In this document: piece after piece, positions 1 through 6,866 of the stretch | How the letters are laid out: the number at the start of each line of letters is the position of its first letter | Numbering within the stretch: the first letter of the stretch is position 1 | From: Afipia birgiae 34632 | GTDB taxonomy: Bacteria > Pseudomonadota > Alphaproteobacteria > Rhizobiales > Xanthobacteraceae | DNA length: 64,000 nucleotides | Direction of reading: 5' to 3' | Assembly (NCBI RefSeq): GCF_000308295.2 | Contig: NZ_HG326652.1 | Location: forward strand, 1,056,392 to 1,120,391 | Position numbers and translations under genes: made by a program | The notes under the pieces: model-generated | Database searches by the model: none | Seen by the model: only the letters and a program-made list of their open reading frames with translations | Told to the model about the DNA's origin: nothing

Positions 1-122
1 AGTACACCGTCGTCGGTGAAGTGGTCTCGGGCATGAACGTCGTGGACAAGATCAAGCGCGGCGAGCCGGTTCAGGATCCGGACAAGATGGTGAGGGTGCA
101 GGTCGCTTCCGACATCAAGTAA
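1..122 (+). CDS. peptidyl-prolyl cis-trans isomerase, cyclophilin type (3' end only)
   Basis: Only the last 39 codons are in the window, read from base 3 and ending at the TAA at 120-122. The tail (YTVVGEVVSGMNVVDKIKRG, then EPVQDPDK) is the C-terminal strand and helix of a cyclophilin. It closely matches the end of the complete cyclophilin that follows 65 bp downstream, so the two are tandem paralogues. In related genomes one member of such a pair usually carries a signal peptide and acts in the periplasm, but the N-terminus needed to decide this lies outside the window. Confidence 0.9.
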   Translation, partial: YTVVGEVVSGMNVVDKIKRGEPVQDPDKMVRVQVASDIK

Positions 123-187
123 CCCATCTCAGGCGATCCGCGGCCATACCGGCCATCGCGGGTTTCCCAACCTGCAAAGGAAACATC

Positions 188-652
188 ATGGCAGACAACG
201 AAAACACATTGATCCTGGAAACCACGCAGGGCCCGGTGACGATCGAGATGCGTCCCGATCTGGCGCCGGGGCACGTCGCGCGCATCAAGGAACTGGTACG
301 CGAAGGATTTTACGATGGCATCGTTTTCCATCGCGTTATCGAAGGATTCATGGCGCAGACCGGCTGCCCGCAGGGCACCGGCACCGGCGGCTCCGGCAAG
401 AAGCTGAAGGCCGAATTCAACAAGGAACCGCATGTGCGCGGCACCGCGTCGATGGCGCGTGCGGCGAACCCGGATTCAGGTGACAGCCAGTTCTTCATCT
501 GTTTCGACGATGCCGCTTTCCTCAACGGCCAGTACACCGTATGGGGCAAGGTGACGTCCGGCATGGAGAACGTCGACAAGATCAAGCGCGGCGAACCCGT
601 GCAGAATCCCGACAAGATCATCAAGGCGCATATGGCGGCTGACGCCGCCTGA
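188..652 (+). CDS. ppiB: cyclophilin-type peptidyl-prolyl cis-trans isomerase
   Basis: A complete 154-residue cyclophilin that interconverts cis and trans X-Pro peptide bonds during protein folding. It shows the family landmarks: FHRVI at about residue 48 (catalytic Arg), GFMAQTGCPQGTGTGGSG, and the hydrophobic-pocket segment ASMARAANPDSGDSQFFIC. The C-terminal half matches the partial gene upstream. There is no signal peptide, so the product is probably cytoplasmic. The start ATG at 188 is preceded by AAAGGAA. It lies directly upstream of queA, 66 bp away on the same strand. Confidence 0.95.
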   Translation: MADNENTLILETTQGPVTIEMRPDLAPGHVARIKELVREGFYDGIVFHRVIEGFMAQTGCPQGTGTGGSGKKLKAEFNKEPHVRGTASMARAANPDSGDSQFFICFDDAAFLNGQYTVWGKVTSGMENVDKIKRGEPVQNPDKIIKAHMAADAA

Positions 653-718
653 TAGTCGCTGTAGTCTGGTCTTGCGAACGGATGGCCGGGCATGCCCGGC
701 CATCGACATTTGAGCATC

Positions 719-1795
719 ATGCGTACTGACTTATTCGACTTCGAACTTCCGGAAGCCAACATCGCGTTGCGGCCTGTCAGCCCGCGCGACACGGCCCGCA
801 TGCTGGCAGTCACACCCGGCAAGCCGTTGACGGATGCGGTCGTATCTGACCTGCCGGGGTTCCTTCAGCCAGGCGATCAACTGGTGGTCAACGACACCAA
901 GGTCATTCCGGCGCAATTGATCGGTCGCCGCATCGGCCGGGAGACTGAACCGAAGATCGAAGCCACCCTTATCAAGCGCATCGACGGATCGCGCTGGCAG
1001 GCATTGGTGAAGCCGGCGAAGAAGCTCATCCAGGGTGACGCGATCCGCTTCGGCAACGAAGGCCGCGTCTGTCTGCTGGGAAACCTTGACGCGCAGGTTG
1101 AGCACAAGGGCGAGAACGGCGAGGTGACGCTGTCGTTCTCGTTTCACGGGCCGGTGCTCGATCAAGCCATTGCCGATGTGGGCGCGCCGCCGTTGCCGCC
1201 CTATATCGCATCACGGCGGACGCCGGACGAACGCGACACGGCAGACTATCAGACCATGTTTGCGGTCAGCGAAGGCGCGGTCGCTGCGCCCACGGCGGGG
1301 CTGCATTTTACGCCGGCGCTTGAGGCTGCATTGCGCAACCGTGGCATCGGTCTGCACCGCGTGACGCTGCATGTCGGGGCAGGGACATTTCTCCCTGTGA
1401 AAGCGGATGACACCGCCGGTCATAAAATGCACGCTGAATGGGGCACGGTGTCCGGGGAGACCGCTTCTGCGCTCAACGATGCCCGGGCCAAGGGTGGTCG
1501 GGTCGTGGCTGTCGGGACGACGTCGTTGCGGCTTCTCGAAAGCGCTGCGGCGGATGACGGCACGATCCAGCCGTTTACCGGCGAGACAGCAATTTTCATC
1601 ACGCCGGGCTATTGCTTCAAGGCAGTGGATGTTCTGATGACGAACTTCCATCTGCCGCGTTCGACCCTGTTCATGCTGGTTTCAGCCTTTAGCGGGTTGG
1701 AGACCATGCAGCAGGCCTATGCCCACGCCATCTCGAACGGCTATCGCTTTTACTCCTATGGCGACGCATGCCTGTTGTTTCGTCAGCCGACCTGA
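719..1795 (+). CDS. queA: S-adenosylmethionine:tRNA ribosyltransferase-isomerase QueA
   Basis: QueA transfers and isomerises the ribose of SAM onto 7-aminomethyl-7-deazaguanine in tRNA, giving epoxyqueuosine at the wobble position. The 358-residue product has the family signatures DLPxxxIAxRP-like N-terminus ([13 protein letters not shown]), GAPPLPPYI, the segment around [22 protein letters not shown], and [12 protein letters not shown] take ATG 719 (MRTDLFDF) as start; an in-frame ATG at 692 would add nine residues untypical of the family. tgt, acting one step earlier in the pathway, follows on the same strand, separated by a 162-bp double-hairpin element. Confidence 0.95.
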   Translation: MRTDLFDFELPEANIALRPVSPRDTARMLAVTPGKPLTDAVVSDLPGFLQPGDQLVVNDTKVIPAQLIGRRIGRETEPKIEATLIKRIDGSRWQALVKPAKKLIQGDAIRFGNEGRVCLLGNLDAQVEHKGENGEVTLSFSFHGPVLDQAIADVGAPPLPPYIASRRTPDERDTADYQTMFAVSEGAVAAPTAGLHFTPALEAALRNRGIGLHRVTLHVGAGTFLPVKADDTAGHKMHAEWGTVSGETASALNDARAKGGRVVAVGTTSLRLLESAAADDGTIQPFTGETAIFITPGYCFKAVDVLMTNFHLPRSTLFMLVSAFSGLETMQQAYAHAISNGYRFYSYGDACLLFRQPT

Positions 1796-1809
1796 CCCAT
1801 AACGTCGGC

Positions 1810-1971
1810 AGTGTCCCGTATCCGACGTTCGTTTCACTCGGCAACACCTTCCGTACGAACGTCGGATACGAAAGGACACTAGCTATTTATTGTTCTCGTG
1901 ATCCTTTGGTTCTGACATTCGTAAATGGTGTCTGCTGAGATGGAATACGAATGTCAGAACCGGATCACGAG
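1810..1971. repeat. 162-bp divergent double-hairpin element, copy 1
   Basis: Two bulged hairpins fill the queA-tgt gap. Hairpin A has arms 1810-1832 and 1855-1880 with a 22-base loop; its right arm contains an unpaired AAA. Hairpin B has arms 1895-1923 and 1946-1971 with a 22-base loop; its left arm contains an unpaired TTT. B pairs 26 bases with no mismatch apart from that bulge. Near the loops the stems read GACGTTCGT (A) and GACATTCGTA (B). The AT-rich spacer 1881-1894 separates them. Because the TTT bulge lies on opposite strands, A and B are divergently oriented. A second copy with other stem sequences but the same total length lies at 20235-20396. Confidence 0.85.
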
Positions 1972-3105
1972 ATGAGTGTTCCCAACCATTTCCAGCTTCT
2001 CGGCCGCGATGGCGAAGCGCGGACCGGCGAACTTACGACGCCGCATGGCGTTGTGCGGACGCCCGCGTTCATGCCCGTCGGTACGGCGGGCGCCATGAAG
2101 AGCATTCATTGGCGCGACATCCGTGAAACGGGTGCGGATATCGTGCTCGGCAACACCTATCACCTGATGCTGCGTCCTGGCGCTGAGCGCATCGCAGTGT
2201 TGGGTGGACTGCAGAAGTTCACCACATGGAACGGCCCGATGCTGACCGACTCCGGTGGCTTTCAGGTCATGTCGCTGGCAAAGCTGCGCAAGGTCACGGA
2301 ACATGCAGTGACGTTCAGCTCGCATATCGACGGCACCAAAGTCGAATTGTCGCCCGAGCGCGCCATCAAGGTGCAGCGTTTGCTCGGGTCCGATATCGCC
2401 ATGCAACTCGATGAGTGCGTGCGGCTGCCGGCCGAGCGGACCGATATCGAACGCGCCATGCAGTTGTCGATCCGCTGGGCGGAGCGCAGCAAACGGGCCT
2501 TCGAGACTGCACCTCCGGGATACATGCTGTTCGGGATCGTACAGGGCGGCGATATTCCCGAATTGCGCCGCGAGAGCACCCGCGCGCTGATTGACGTAGG
2601 GTTTCATGGCTATGCGGTCGGTGGACTGGCGGTTGGCGAGCCGCAGGCCGTCATGCTGGCGATGATCGAAGAGGTTGCTCCTATCCTGCCGCAGGAACGT
2701 CCGCGGTACTTGATGGGCGTCGGGACACCGGACGACATGCTGGAGGCAGTCGCGCGGGGGATCGACATGTTCGACTGCGTGATGCCGACGCGCAATGGCC
2801 GCCATGGCCACGTTTTCACGCGGCATGGCGTCATCAATTTGCGCAATGCCCGCCATGCCGATGATCCGCGTCCACTGGACGAGGAAAGCGCCTGGCGTTC
2901 GGCGAACGGCTATTCGCGAGCATACCTGCACCACCTCGTGAAATCAGAGGAGGCGCTGGGCGCGATGCTGCTGTCGGAGATCAACGTCGCGTACTATCAA
3001 AGCCTGATGAGCGGTGCCCGCGAAGCTATCGCCGCCGGGACATACGGCGATTACCGTGCATCCGTTCGCGCTGAATGGGCGCGGGGCGATATCGCGCCGC
3101 GCTGA
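1972..3105 (+). CDS. tgt: queuine/preQ1 tRNA-ribosyltransferase, zinc ligands absent
   Basis: Tgt exchanges the wobble guanine of GUN-anticodon tRNAs for preQ1. From ATG 1972 it is 377 residues, normal for the bacterial family. The active-site segments are intact: TDSGGFQVMSL with general-base Asp93, GSDIAMQLDECV, GGLAVGEP, and DCVMPTRNGRHGHVF with nucleophile Asp268. The C-terminal zinc site is not: where the family has C-x-C-x2-C and a later His, this protein has Ser306, Trp308, Ala311 and Ile337, although the flanking YSRAYLHHL is kept. An in-frame ATG at 1951 would add seven residues. ATG 1972 directly abuts the arm of the upstream hairpin and has only a weak ribosome-binding site. Confidence 0.93.
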   Translation: MSVPNHFQLLGRDGEARTGELTTPHGVVRTPAFMPVGTAGAMKSIHWRDIRETGADIVLGNTYHLMLRPGAERIAVLGGLQKFTTWNGPMLTDSGGFQVMSLAKLRKVTEHAVTFSSHIDGTKVELSPERAIKVQRLLGSDIAMQLDECVRLPAERTDIERAMQLSIRWAERSKRAFETAPPGYMLFGIVQGGDIPELRRESTRALIDVGFHGYAVGGLAVGEPQAVMLAMIEEVAPILPQERPRYLMGVGTPDDMLEAVARGIDMFDCVMPTRNGRHGHVFTRHGVINLRNARHADDPRPLDEESAWRSANGYSRAYLHHLVKSEEALGAMLLSEINVAYYQSLMSGAREAIAAGTYGDYRASVRAEWARGDIAPR

Positions 3106-3130
3106 CAAATTATGCGGACAGGTTGTGCCG

Positions 3131-3343
3131 TCAGTTGCAGACGATCTTGGTGGAATGCTTCGTGACGAAGCCATAGCCGCAATTGTCGCAGGTCCACAGA
3201 TAGCTGATCACGTCATCAGAAAGAAATGCAGATGCCTCGGCTGCGACCATTGAGTCCGCGCAAATCGTGCACACCGGACGGTCGGACGTGCGCGGCGGTA
3301 AGCGTGATGGCTTGGTCGACAGAATTTCAGCAAGCGCTGGCAT
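3131..3343 (-). CDS. small zinc-ribbon-like protein, unknown function
   Basis: A 70-residue product convergent with tgt. The middle and end carry CTIC and CDNC pairs about 30 residues apart (PVCTICADSM and YLWTCDNCGYGF), as expected for a four-cysteine zinc ribbon, with a final C near the terminus. The start ATG (3341-3343 on the complement) is preceded by a strong GGGAGG eight bases away, so I prefer it to the longer reading frame beginning at 3385. I do not recognise a named family; a DNA- or protein-binding zinc ribbon is the only inference the sequence supports. Confidence 0.75.
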   Translation of the reverse strand: MPALAEILSTKPSRLPPRTSDRPVCTICADSMVAAEASAFLSDDVISYLWTCDNCGYGFVTKHSTKIVCN

Positions 3344-3573
3344 CGTGACCTCCCTACCGGATTTGAGCTTATGCCCAATATACACATAGGAGTTTGAAGA
3401 TGTCGCAACACAAATGCGTTCCTTTTGCGAAATGCATTTTGCGATGCAACGCTCGCCGCCGCGCCGTGATTACCCCTTGCGCACATGAGCGCTGCCGCCC
3501 TTAATGGCGAAGCTGTTCGTTTTGCGTAGCTTTCTCTGATGGCTCGCATTTGATTGATGTGGAGGACCTCGGC

Positions 3574-4557
3574 ATGGACACCAAGACACACCCAAATGTT
3601 TCGCAGGCACATGGGCCGGGGCGCGGGCGAATCTACGACAGCATCGTTGATGCATTTGGCGACACGCCGATTGTCCGGCTGCATCGGTTGCCGGAACAGA
3701 ACAGCGTGAAGGCAACAATTCTCGCCAAACTCGAGTATTTCAATCCGGCTGCGAGTGTGAAGGATCGCATTGGCGCGGCCATGATCATCGCGATGGAGAA
3801 AGCCGGTGTGATCGATCCAGACACCGTTCTGATCGAGCCGACATCCGGTAATACAGGTATTGCGTTGGCCTACGTCGCCGCGTCGCGCGGCTATCGCCTG
3901 AAGCTCGTGATGCCGGAGTCAATGTCGATCGAGCGCCGCAAGATGCTGGCATTTCTCGGCGCGGAGATTGTTTTGACGCCCGCAGCCCAGGGTATGAAAG
4001 GCGCGATTGCAACCGCAGAGGAGTTGATCCGCAACACGCCCAACTCGGTGATGCCGCAGCAATTCAAAAACCTGGCCAATCCCGAGGTGCATCGCCGCAC
4101 GACTGCGGAGGAGATCTGGAACGATACCAGTGGCAATATCGACATATTCGTCGCCGGTGTCGGGACCGGCGGTACGATCACCGGGGTGGGGCAGGTTCTG
4201 AAGCCTCGCAAACCATCCTTGCGTGTGGTCGCTGTCGAGCCGGTGGAAAGTCCCGTTCTATCCGGCGGTCAGCATTCGCCGCATAAAATTCAGGGTATCG
4301 GCGCAGGCTTTGTGCCGGACGTTCTCGACCGGTCTGTGATCGATGAGATCGTCAAGGTCGATAGCGCAACGGCGATTGCCACATCCCGGGCTCTGGCGCG
4401 TATCGAAGGCATCCCCGGCGGTATTTCATCGGGCGCGGCCATTGCTGCGGCGCTGGAGCTCGGCAAGCGGTCCGAGAATGCGGGCAAGACCATCCTGGCC
4501 GTCATCCCGTCGTTCTCCGAGCGCTACCTGTCCACGGCGCTGTTCGAAGGAATTTGA
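3574..4557 (+). CDS. cysK: cysteine synthase A (O-acetylserine sulfhydrylase)
   Basis: A PLP enzyme condensing O-acetylserine with sulfide to form cysteine, 327 residues from ATG 3574. The PLP lysine lies in [15 protein letters not shown], the substrate-binding loop is [16 protein letters not shown], and the phosphate-binding glycine loop is [15 protein letters not shown]. The start at 3574 has GGAGG nine bases upstream; the more upstream ATG at 3550 lacks this. The following small gene begins 2 bases after its stop, so the two are probably co-transcribed. A cystathionine beta-synthase-like role is less likely because the length and motifs fit the CysK type. Confidence 0.93.
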   Translation: MDTKTHPNVSQAHGPGRGRIYDSIVDAFGDTPIVRLHRLPEQNSVKATILAKLEYFNPAASVKDRIGAAMIIAMEKAGVIDPDTVLIEPTSGNTGIALAYVAASRGYRLKLVMPESMSIERRKMLAFLGAEIVLTPAAQGMKGAIATAEELIRNTPNSVMPQQFKNLANPEVHRRTTAEEIWNDTSGNIDIFVAGVGTGGTITGVGQVLKPRKPSLRVVAVEPVESPVLSGGQHSPHKIQGIGAGFVPDVLDRSVIDEIVKVDSATAIATSRALARIEGIPGGISSGAAIAAALELGKRSENAGKTILAVIPSFSERYLSTALFEGI

Positions 4558-4559
4558 GT

Positions 4560-4805
4560 ATGGCGTCACCTCCAAGACGGCCGCGCACGCTCAGCGACGC
4601 CAAGACGGAAGCCGAGGCGGCGTTCAAATCTGTCACCAAGAAAGAGCCGGAGGCACTTCCCAAGACGGTCGCAATCCCGGGTGTGAAGGAGCTTGTCTCA
4701 ATCCGGATTGATCAGGATGTCCTTGAGCACTTTCAGGAGGGTGGTCCCGGCTGGCAGGACCGCATCAATGCGGCGCTGCGCAAAGCCGCAGGAAAATCCG
4801 ACTGA
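4560..4805 (+). CDS. BrnA-like antitoxin family protein, no adjacent BrnT toxin
   Basis: An 81-residue protein whose C-terminal half (VSIRIDQDVLEHFQEGGPGW then QDRINAALRKAAG) is the ribbon-helix-helix-type signature of BrnA antitoxins, which bind BrnT RNase toxins and autoregulate their operon. The N-terminal 45 residues are basic and Pro/Ala-rich. A TTG at 4554 could extend it by two codons, but ATG 4560 is the better start. It begins two bases after the cysK stop. The flanking genes are cysK and a GrdB-like protein, so no BrnT partner is visible. It may be an orphan DNA-binding regulator. Family assignment is by motif only. Confidence 0.75.
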   Translation: MASPPRRPRTLSDAKTEAEAAFKSVTKKEPEALPKTVAIPGVKELVSIRIDQDVLEHFQEGGPGWQDRINAALRKAAGKSD

Positions 4806-4806
4806 A

Positions 4807-5736
4807 TCACGCCACGCGATTGGCGCGCGCGGCTTCCTTTTGGGCGTCGAAATCGCGGCGTCGCCGCGCGAGTTCCTCGGGCGCCATGCGCTCCACGTTG
4901 TTGTAGTCGCGTTTCCACGAGGCATCCTCGCTCCAGCGCAGCGGGGATTGAACGGTCGTTTGCGGACCCGGCGCGCTTTCCAGCACCTTCAAAGCCAATT
5001 CCAGCGTGAAGGCCTGAGACGCCACGTCATGGGGTTTGCCCGCGGAGTTGCCTAACGGGAAATCGCTAAACAAAAATCGCGGCACGGCGGCGTGTTCGAC
5101 AATGTCCTTCGCACAGCCCATCAACACAGTTGAAATCCCGTTGGCCTCCAGATGGCGCGCGACCAGCGCGGTGGTCTGATGGCACACTGGACAATTTGAC
5201 ACCAGAACGACGGCGTCGATGTCATCCGCCTTGCAGCGTGAAAGAATGTCCGGCGCGTCGGTATCGATGGTGACGCGATGGCTGCGATTGGTCGGCGCAC
5301 CGAAGAAGCGCGGCGCAACCGTTCCGATCCGGCCTTCGCCAGCGAGGCGATGCAATTGCGCCAGCGGGAACCAGGTGTTCATGTCGGTCGCGGACGTGTG
5401 CGCGCGGTCGTAGGCGATGTGCGAGATTCGCAGATCGTGCTGTTGTGCCGTGTCGCCGCTGTAGACCTGATAGAATTTCGCACTGCCGTTGTAGGCTGCC
5501 CCCGGTCCCTGATCGCCCTTCGCAGGATCGAACCGGGCGGCCGTGGTCACGATGGCCACGCGCGACTTCGCCAGAGGCTTGGTCAGCGGCTGGAAGGGCG
5601 CTGCAACATTGTGCGCCCAGCGGTAGGGGGTATCATAACCGATAGCGAGATAATAATCCCGCGTCCGCTGCATGTAAGGGACGGGCAAGTCGAAATCGCA
5701 CACGGTATTCTCGGAGGCAGCAGGCGAATCCGTCAT
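4807..5736 (-). CDS. GrdB-like (glycine/betaine/proline reductase family) protein
   Basis: A 309-residue protein resembling the selenoprotein B subunits of amino-acid reductases. Its N-terminal part (VPYMQRTRDYYLAIGY, later SRVAIVTTAARFDP) has the family layout. The segment DIDAVVLVSNCPVCHQTTAL followed by an LEANGI helix lines up with the GrdB redox segment where strict anaerobes carry selenocysteine; here it is a C-x2-C pair with no in-frame UGA. The organism is not expected to run Stickland reductases, so the substrate is unknown. ATG 5736 is chosen over the TTG at 5742. Its stop lies one base from that of the convergent BrnA-like gene. Confidence 0.7.
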   Translation of the reverse strand: MTDSPAASENTVCDFDLPVPYMQRTRDYYLAIGYDTPYRWAHNVAAPFQPLTKPLAKSRVAIVTTAARFDPAKGDQGPGAAYNGSAKFYQVYSGDTAQQHDLRISHIAYDRAHTSATDMNTWFPLAQLHRLAGEGRIGTVAPRFFGAPTNRSHRVTIDTDAPDILSRCKADDIDAVVLVSNCPVCHQTTALVARHLEANGISTVLMGCAKDIVEHAAVPRFLFSDFPLGNSAGKPHDVASQAFTLELALKVLESAPGPQTTVQSPLRWSEDASWKRDYNNVERMAPEELARRRRDFDAQKEAARANRVA

Positions 5737-5848
5737 GATCAAAGTCCTTGAAACCTGGCGAGGTAGGCGTAGCAGATGCGCTCCGTCTCAGCCATATTCA
5801 AGGGAATGATGCCGGGAATACCGGCAGCGCAGGCAAGGAAATCAGCCG

Positions 5849-6019
5849 ATGATTGGAAAGAAGAAAGGCGACGCTGCCGGCTCGAAGCCGAAGAAGCGGC
5901 CGTCGGATCCGACCAAGGGTGCACCATTCAAGGTTGATCCCAGCAGTGATGACTTCGCTGCTCCCCGGAATGATTTGAGCGAAGACGAACTGAAGGAGCA
6001 GGAGGACCGCAGATCCTGA
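5849..6019 (+). CDS. small highly charged hypothetical protein (56 aa)
   Basis: An open frame of 56 codons from ATG 5849 to TGA 6017-6019, preceded by AAGGAA. The product starts MIGKKKGDAAGSKPKKRP and ends in an acidic helix (NDLSEDELKEQEDRRS), so it is lysine-rich at the N-terminus and acidic at the C-terminus with no hydrophobic segment. It occupies an otherwise empty gap between two minus-strand genes. This charge layout is common for small alphaproteobacterial proteins of unknown role. No family recognised. Confidence 0.55.
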   Translation: MIGKKKGDAAGSKPKKRPSDPTKGAPFKVDPSSDDFAAPRNDLSEDELKEQEDRRS

Positions 6020-6044
6020 CGGCCGCTGCGCAGTTACGAATCGT

Positions 6045-6296
6045 CTACAGGGCGCTGAGATCCGTTGGAACGTTCCCGAATGCCTTCAGGATCATTGCAT
6101 CCTTGAAATCGCCCGTCATCGGATCGCCGGAGCGCGTGAAGGCAACAGCGCCAACGACGCCGGACGTCCGCGACAACGTTTCCGCGCGCCGAATCGCTGT
6201 AGATGCGCTTTGAAACTCTTCCGCTGTTCCCGTTACGACGGATCCTTCGTCATCCTCGCTGAACGGAAGCGCCACATAGTAGGAGATATCGGCCAT
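6045..6296 (-). CDS. hypothetical protein (83 aa)
   Basis: From the ATG at 6294-6296 (complement) this gives an 83-residue soluble protein beginning MADISYYVALPFSEDDEGSV. The frame stays open upstream to 6464, but the added residues are Trp/Cys/Arg-rich, have no good ribosome-binding site and look non-coding. The chosen start has GGGAAA upstream. Content such as AIRRAETLSRTSGVVGAVAF and a GD-rich middle suggests a small alpha/beta fold; no family recognised. It lies 170 bp upstream of, and divergent from, tRNA-Lys. Confidence 0.6.
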   Translation of the reverse strand: MADISYYVALPFSEDDEGSVVTGTAEEFQSASTAIRRAETLSRTSGVVGAVAFTRSGDPMTGDFKDAMILKAFGNVPTDLSAL

Positions 6297-6466
6297 CTGT
6301 GTTTCCCAGGCAGTGATATTGGCATTGTGTTCTCTTTTTGTTCTTTTGTCAATTGTCGCCTCCGTCGGCGGAACGTCTCGGGATCGGCAGGAATTCCACA
6401 GCCTGAACAAGGATGCCGGGCTGCACTTGACCCACATCCACCCGCCACCTACACACCGCCACACGT

Positions 6467-6542
6467 GAGCGCGTAGCTCAGGCGGTAGAGCACGTGACTT
6501 TTAATCATGGGGTCGTGGGTTCGAGTCCCACCGCGCTCACCA
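6467..6542 (+). tRNA. tRNA-Lys (anticodon UUU)
   Basis: The cloverleaf folds fully. The acceptor stem is GAGCGCG/CGCGCTC, the D stem GCTC/GAGC, the anticodon stem CGTGA/TCATG (one G-T pair) with loop CTTTTAA, and the T stem GTGGG/CCCAC with loop TTCGAGT. Discriminator A and an encoded CCA end at 6542. Loop bases 3-5 are TTT, reading lysine codons AAA and AAG. It is the only tRNA gene in the window. Confidence 0.97.
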
Positions 6543-6599
6543 TGGCACCCTGTCAACCAAGTGTGGCGGTCGTCTCTCGACGCGCGAGGGAGAATCGCA

Positions 6600-6634
6600 G
6601 CAAGAATAACGCCGCATCCAGATGCGGTTCTTGC
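6600..6634 (+). other. 5' leader hairpin before small membrane protein gene
   Basis: GCAAGAA (6600-6606) pairs with TTCTTGC (6628-6634), and inside it CCGCAT (6612-6617) pairs with ATGCGG (6622-6627) around a CCAG loop; TAACG is a one-sided bulge. It ends 20 bases before the ATG at 6655, just upstream of the AGAGGG ribosome-binding site. A role in translation or mRNA stability is inference. Confidence 0.6.
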
Positions 6635-6654
6635 AGCGAAAGAGGGCAACGAAA

Positions 6655-6840
6655 ATGTACTTTGTCGCCGGTCTCCTGGTCGTGTTGTCCGGGCTCTTCT
6701 ATGCCGCCGATCAAGGCCAACTCGGCAAGTTTGGCTCTCAGATGTGCGCCTACGGCGACGCGTTCTGCCGGCACCCGGTTTACGTTTTGATAGGCGCCGG
6801 ACTGGCCGCTGTGTGGGGCACATTTGTCAGCATGAAGTAA
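6655..6840 (+). CDS. small two-TM membrane protein with C-x6-C motif
   Basis: A 61-residue protein, start ATG 6655 with AGAGGG upstream. It has two hydrophobic stretches, YFVAGLLVVLSGLFYAA (residues 2-18) and VYVLIGAGLAAVWGTFV (about 42-58). They are joined by a short loop containing QMCAYGDAFCRHP, a Cys pair spaced C-x6-C. The loop and second helix align with the 65-residue protein at 56709-56906 (Q-x-C-x2-G-x3-C-x2-P-x2-VL), so the two are likely paralogues. Function unknown. It sits alone between tRNA-Lys and the convergent ndvB gene. Confidence 0.75.
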   Translation: MYFVAGLLVVLSGLFYAADQGQLGKFGSQMCAYGDAFCRHPVYVLIGAGLAAVWGTFVSMK

Positions 6841-6866
6841 GCTGACGAACTCAATCGCTGAAAACA

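Noticed and set aside
1810-1971. The double hairpins as integron attC sites
   Set aside because: attC sites also fold with extrahelical bases, but need the GTTRRRY core and its complement at the ends. Neither is present, and there is no integrase or cassette array.
5739-5927. Minus-strand 62-codon frame upstream of the GrdB-like gene
   Set aside because: It is antisense to the 56-residue plus-strand gene at 5849-6019, which has the better ribosome-binding site and composition.
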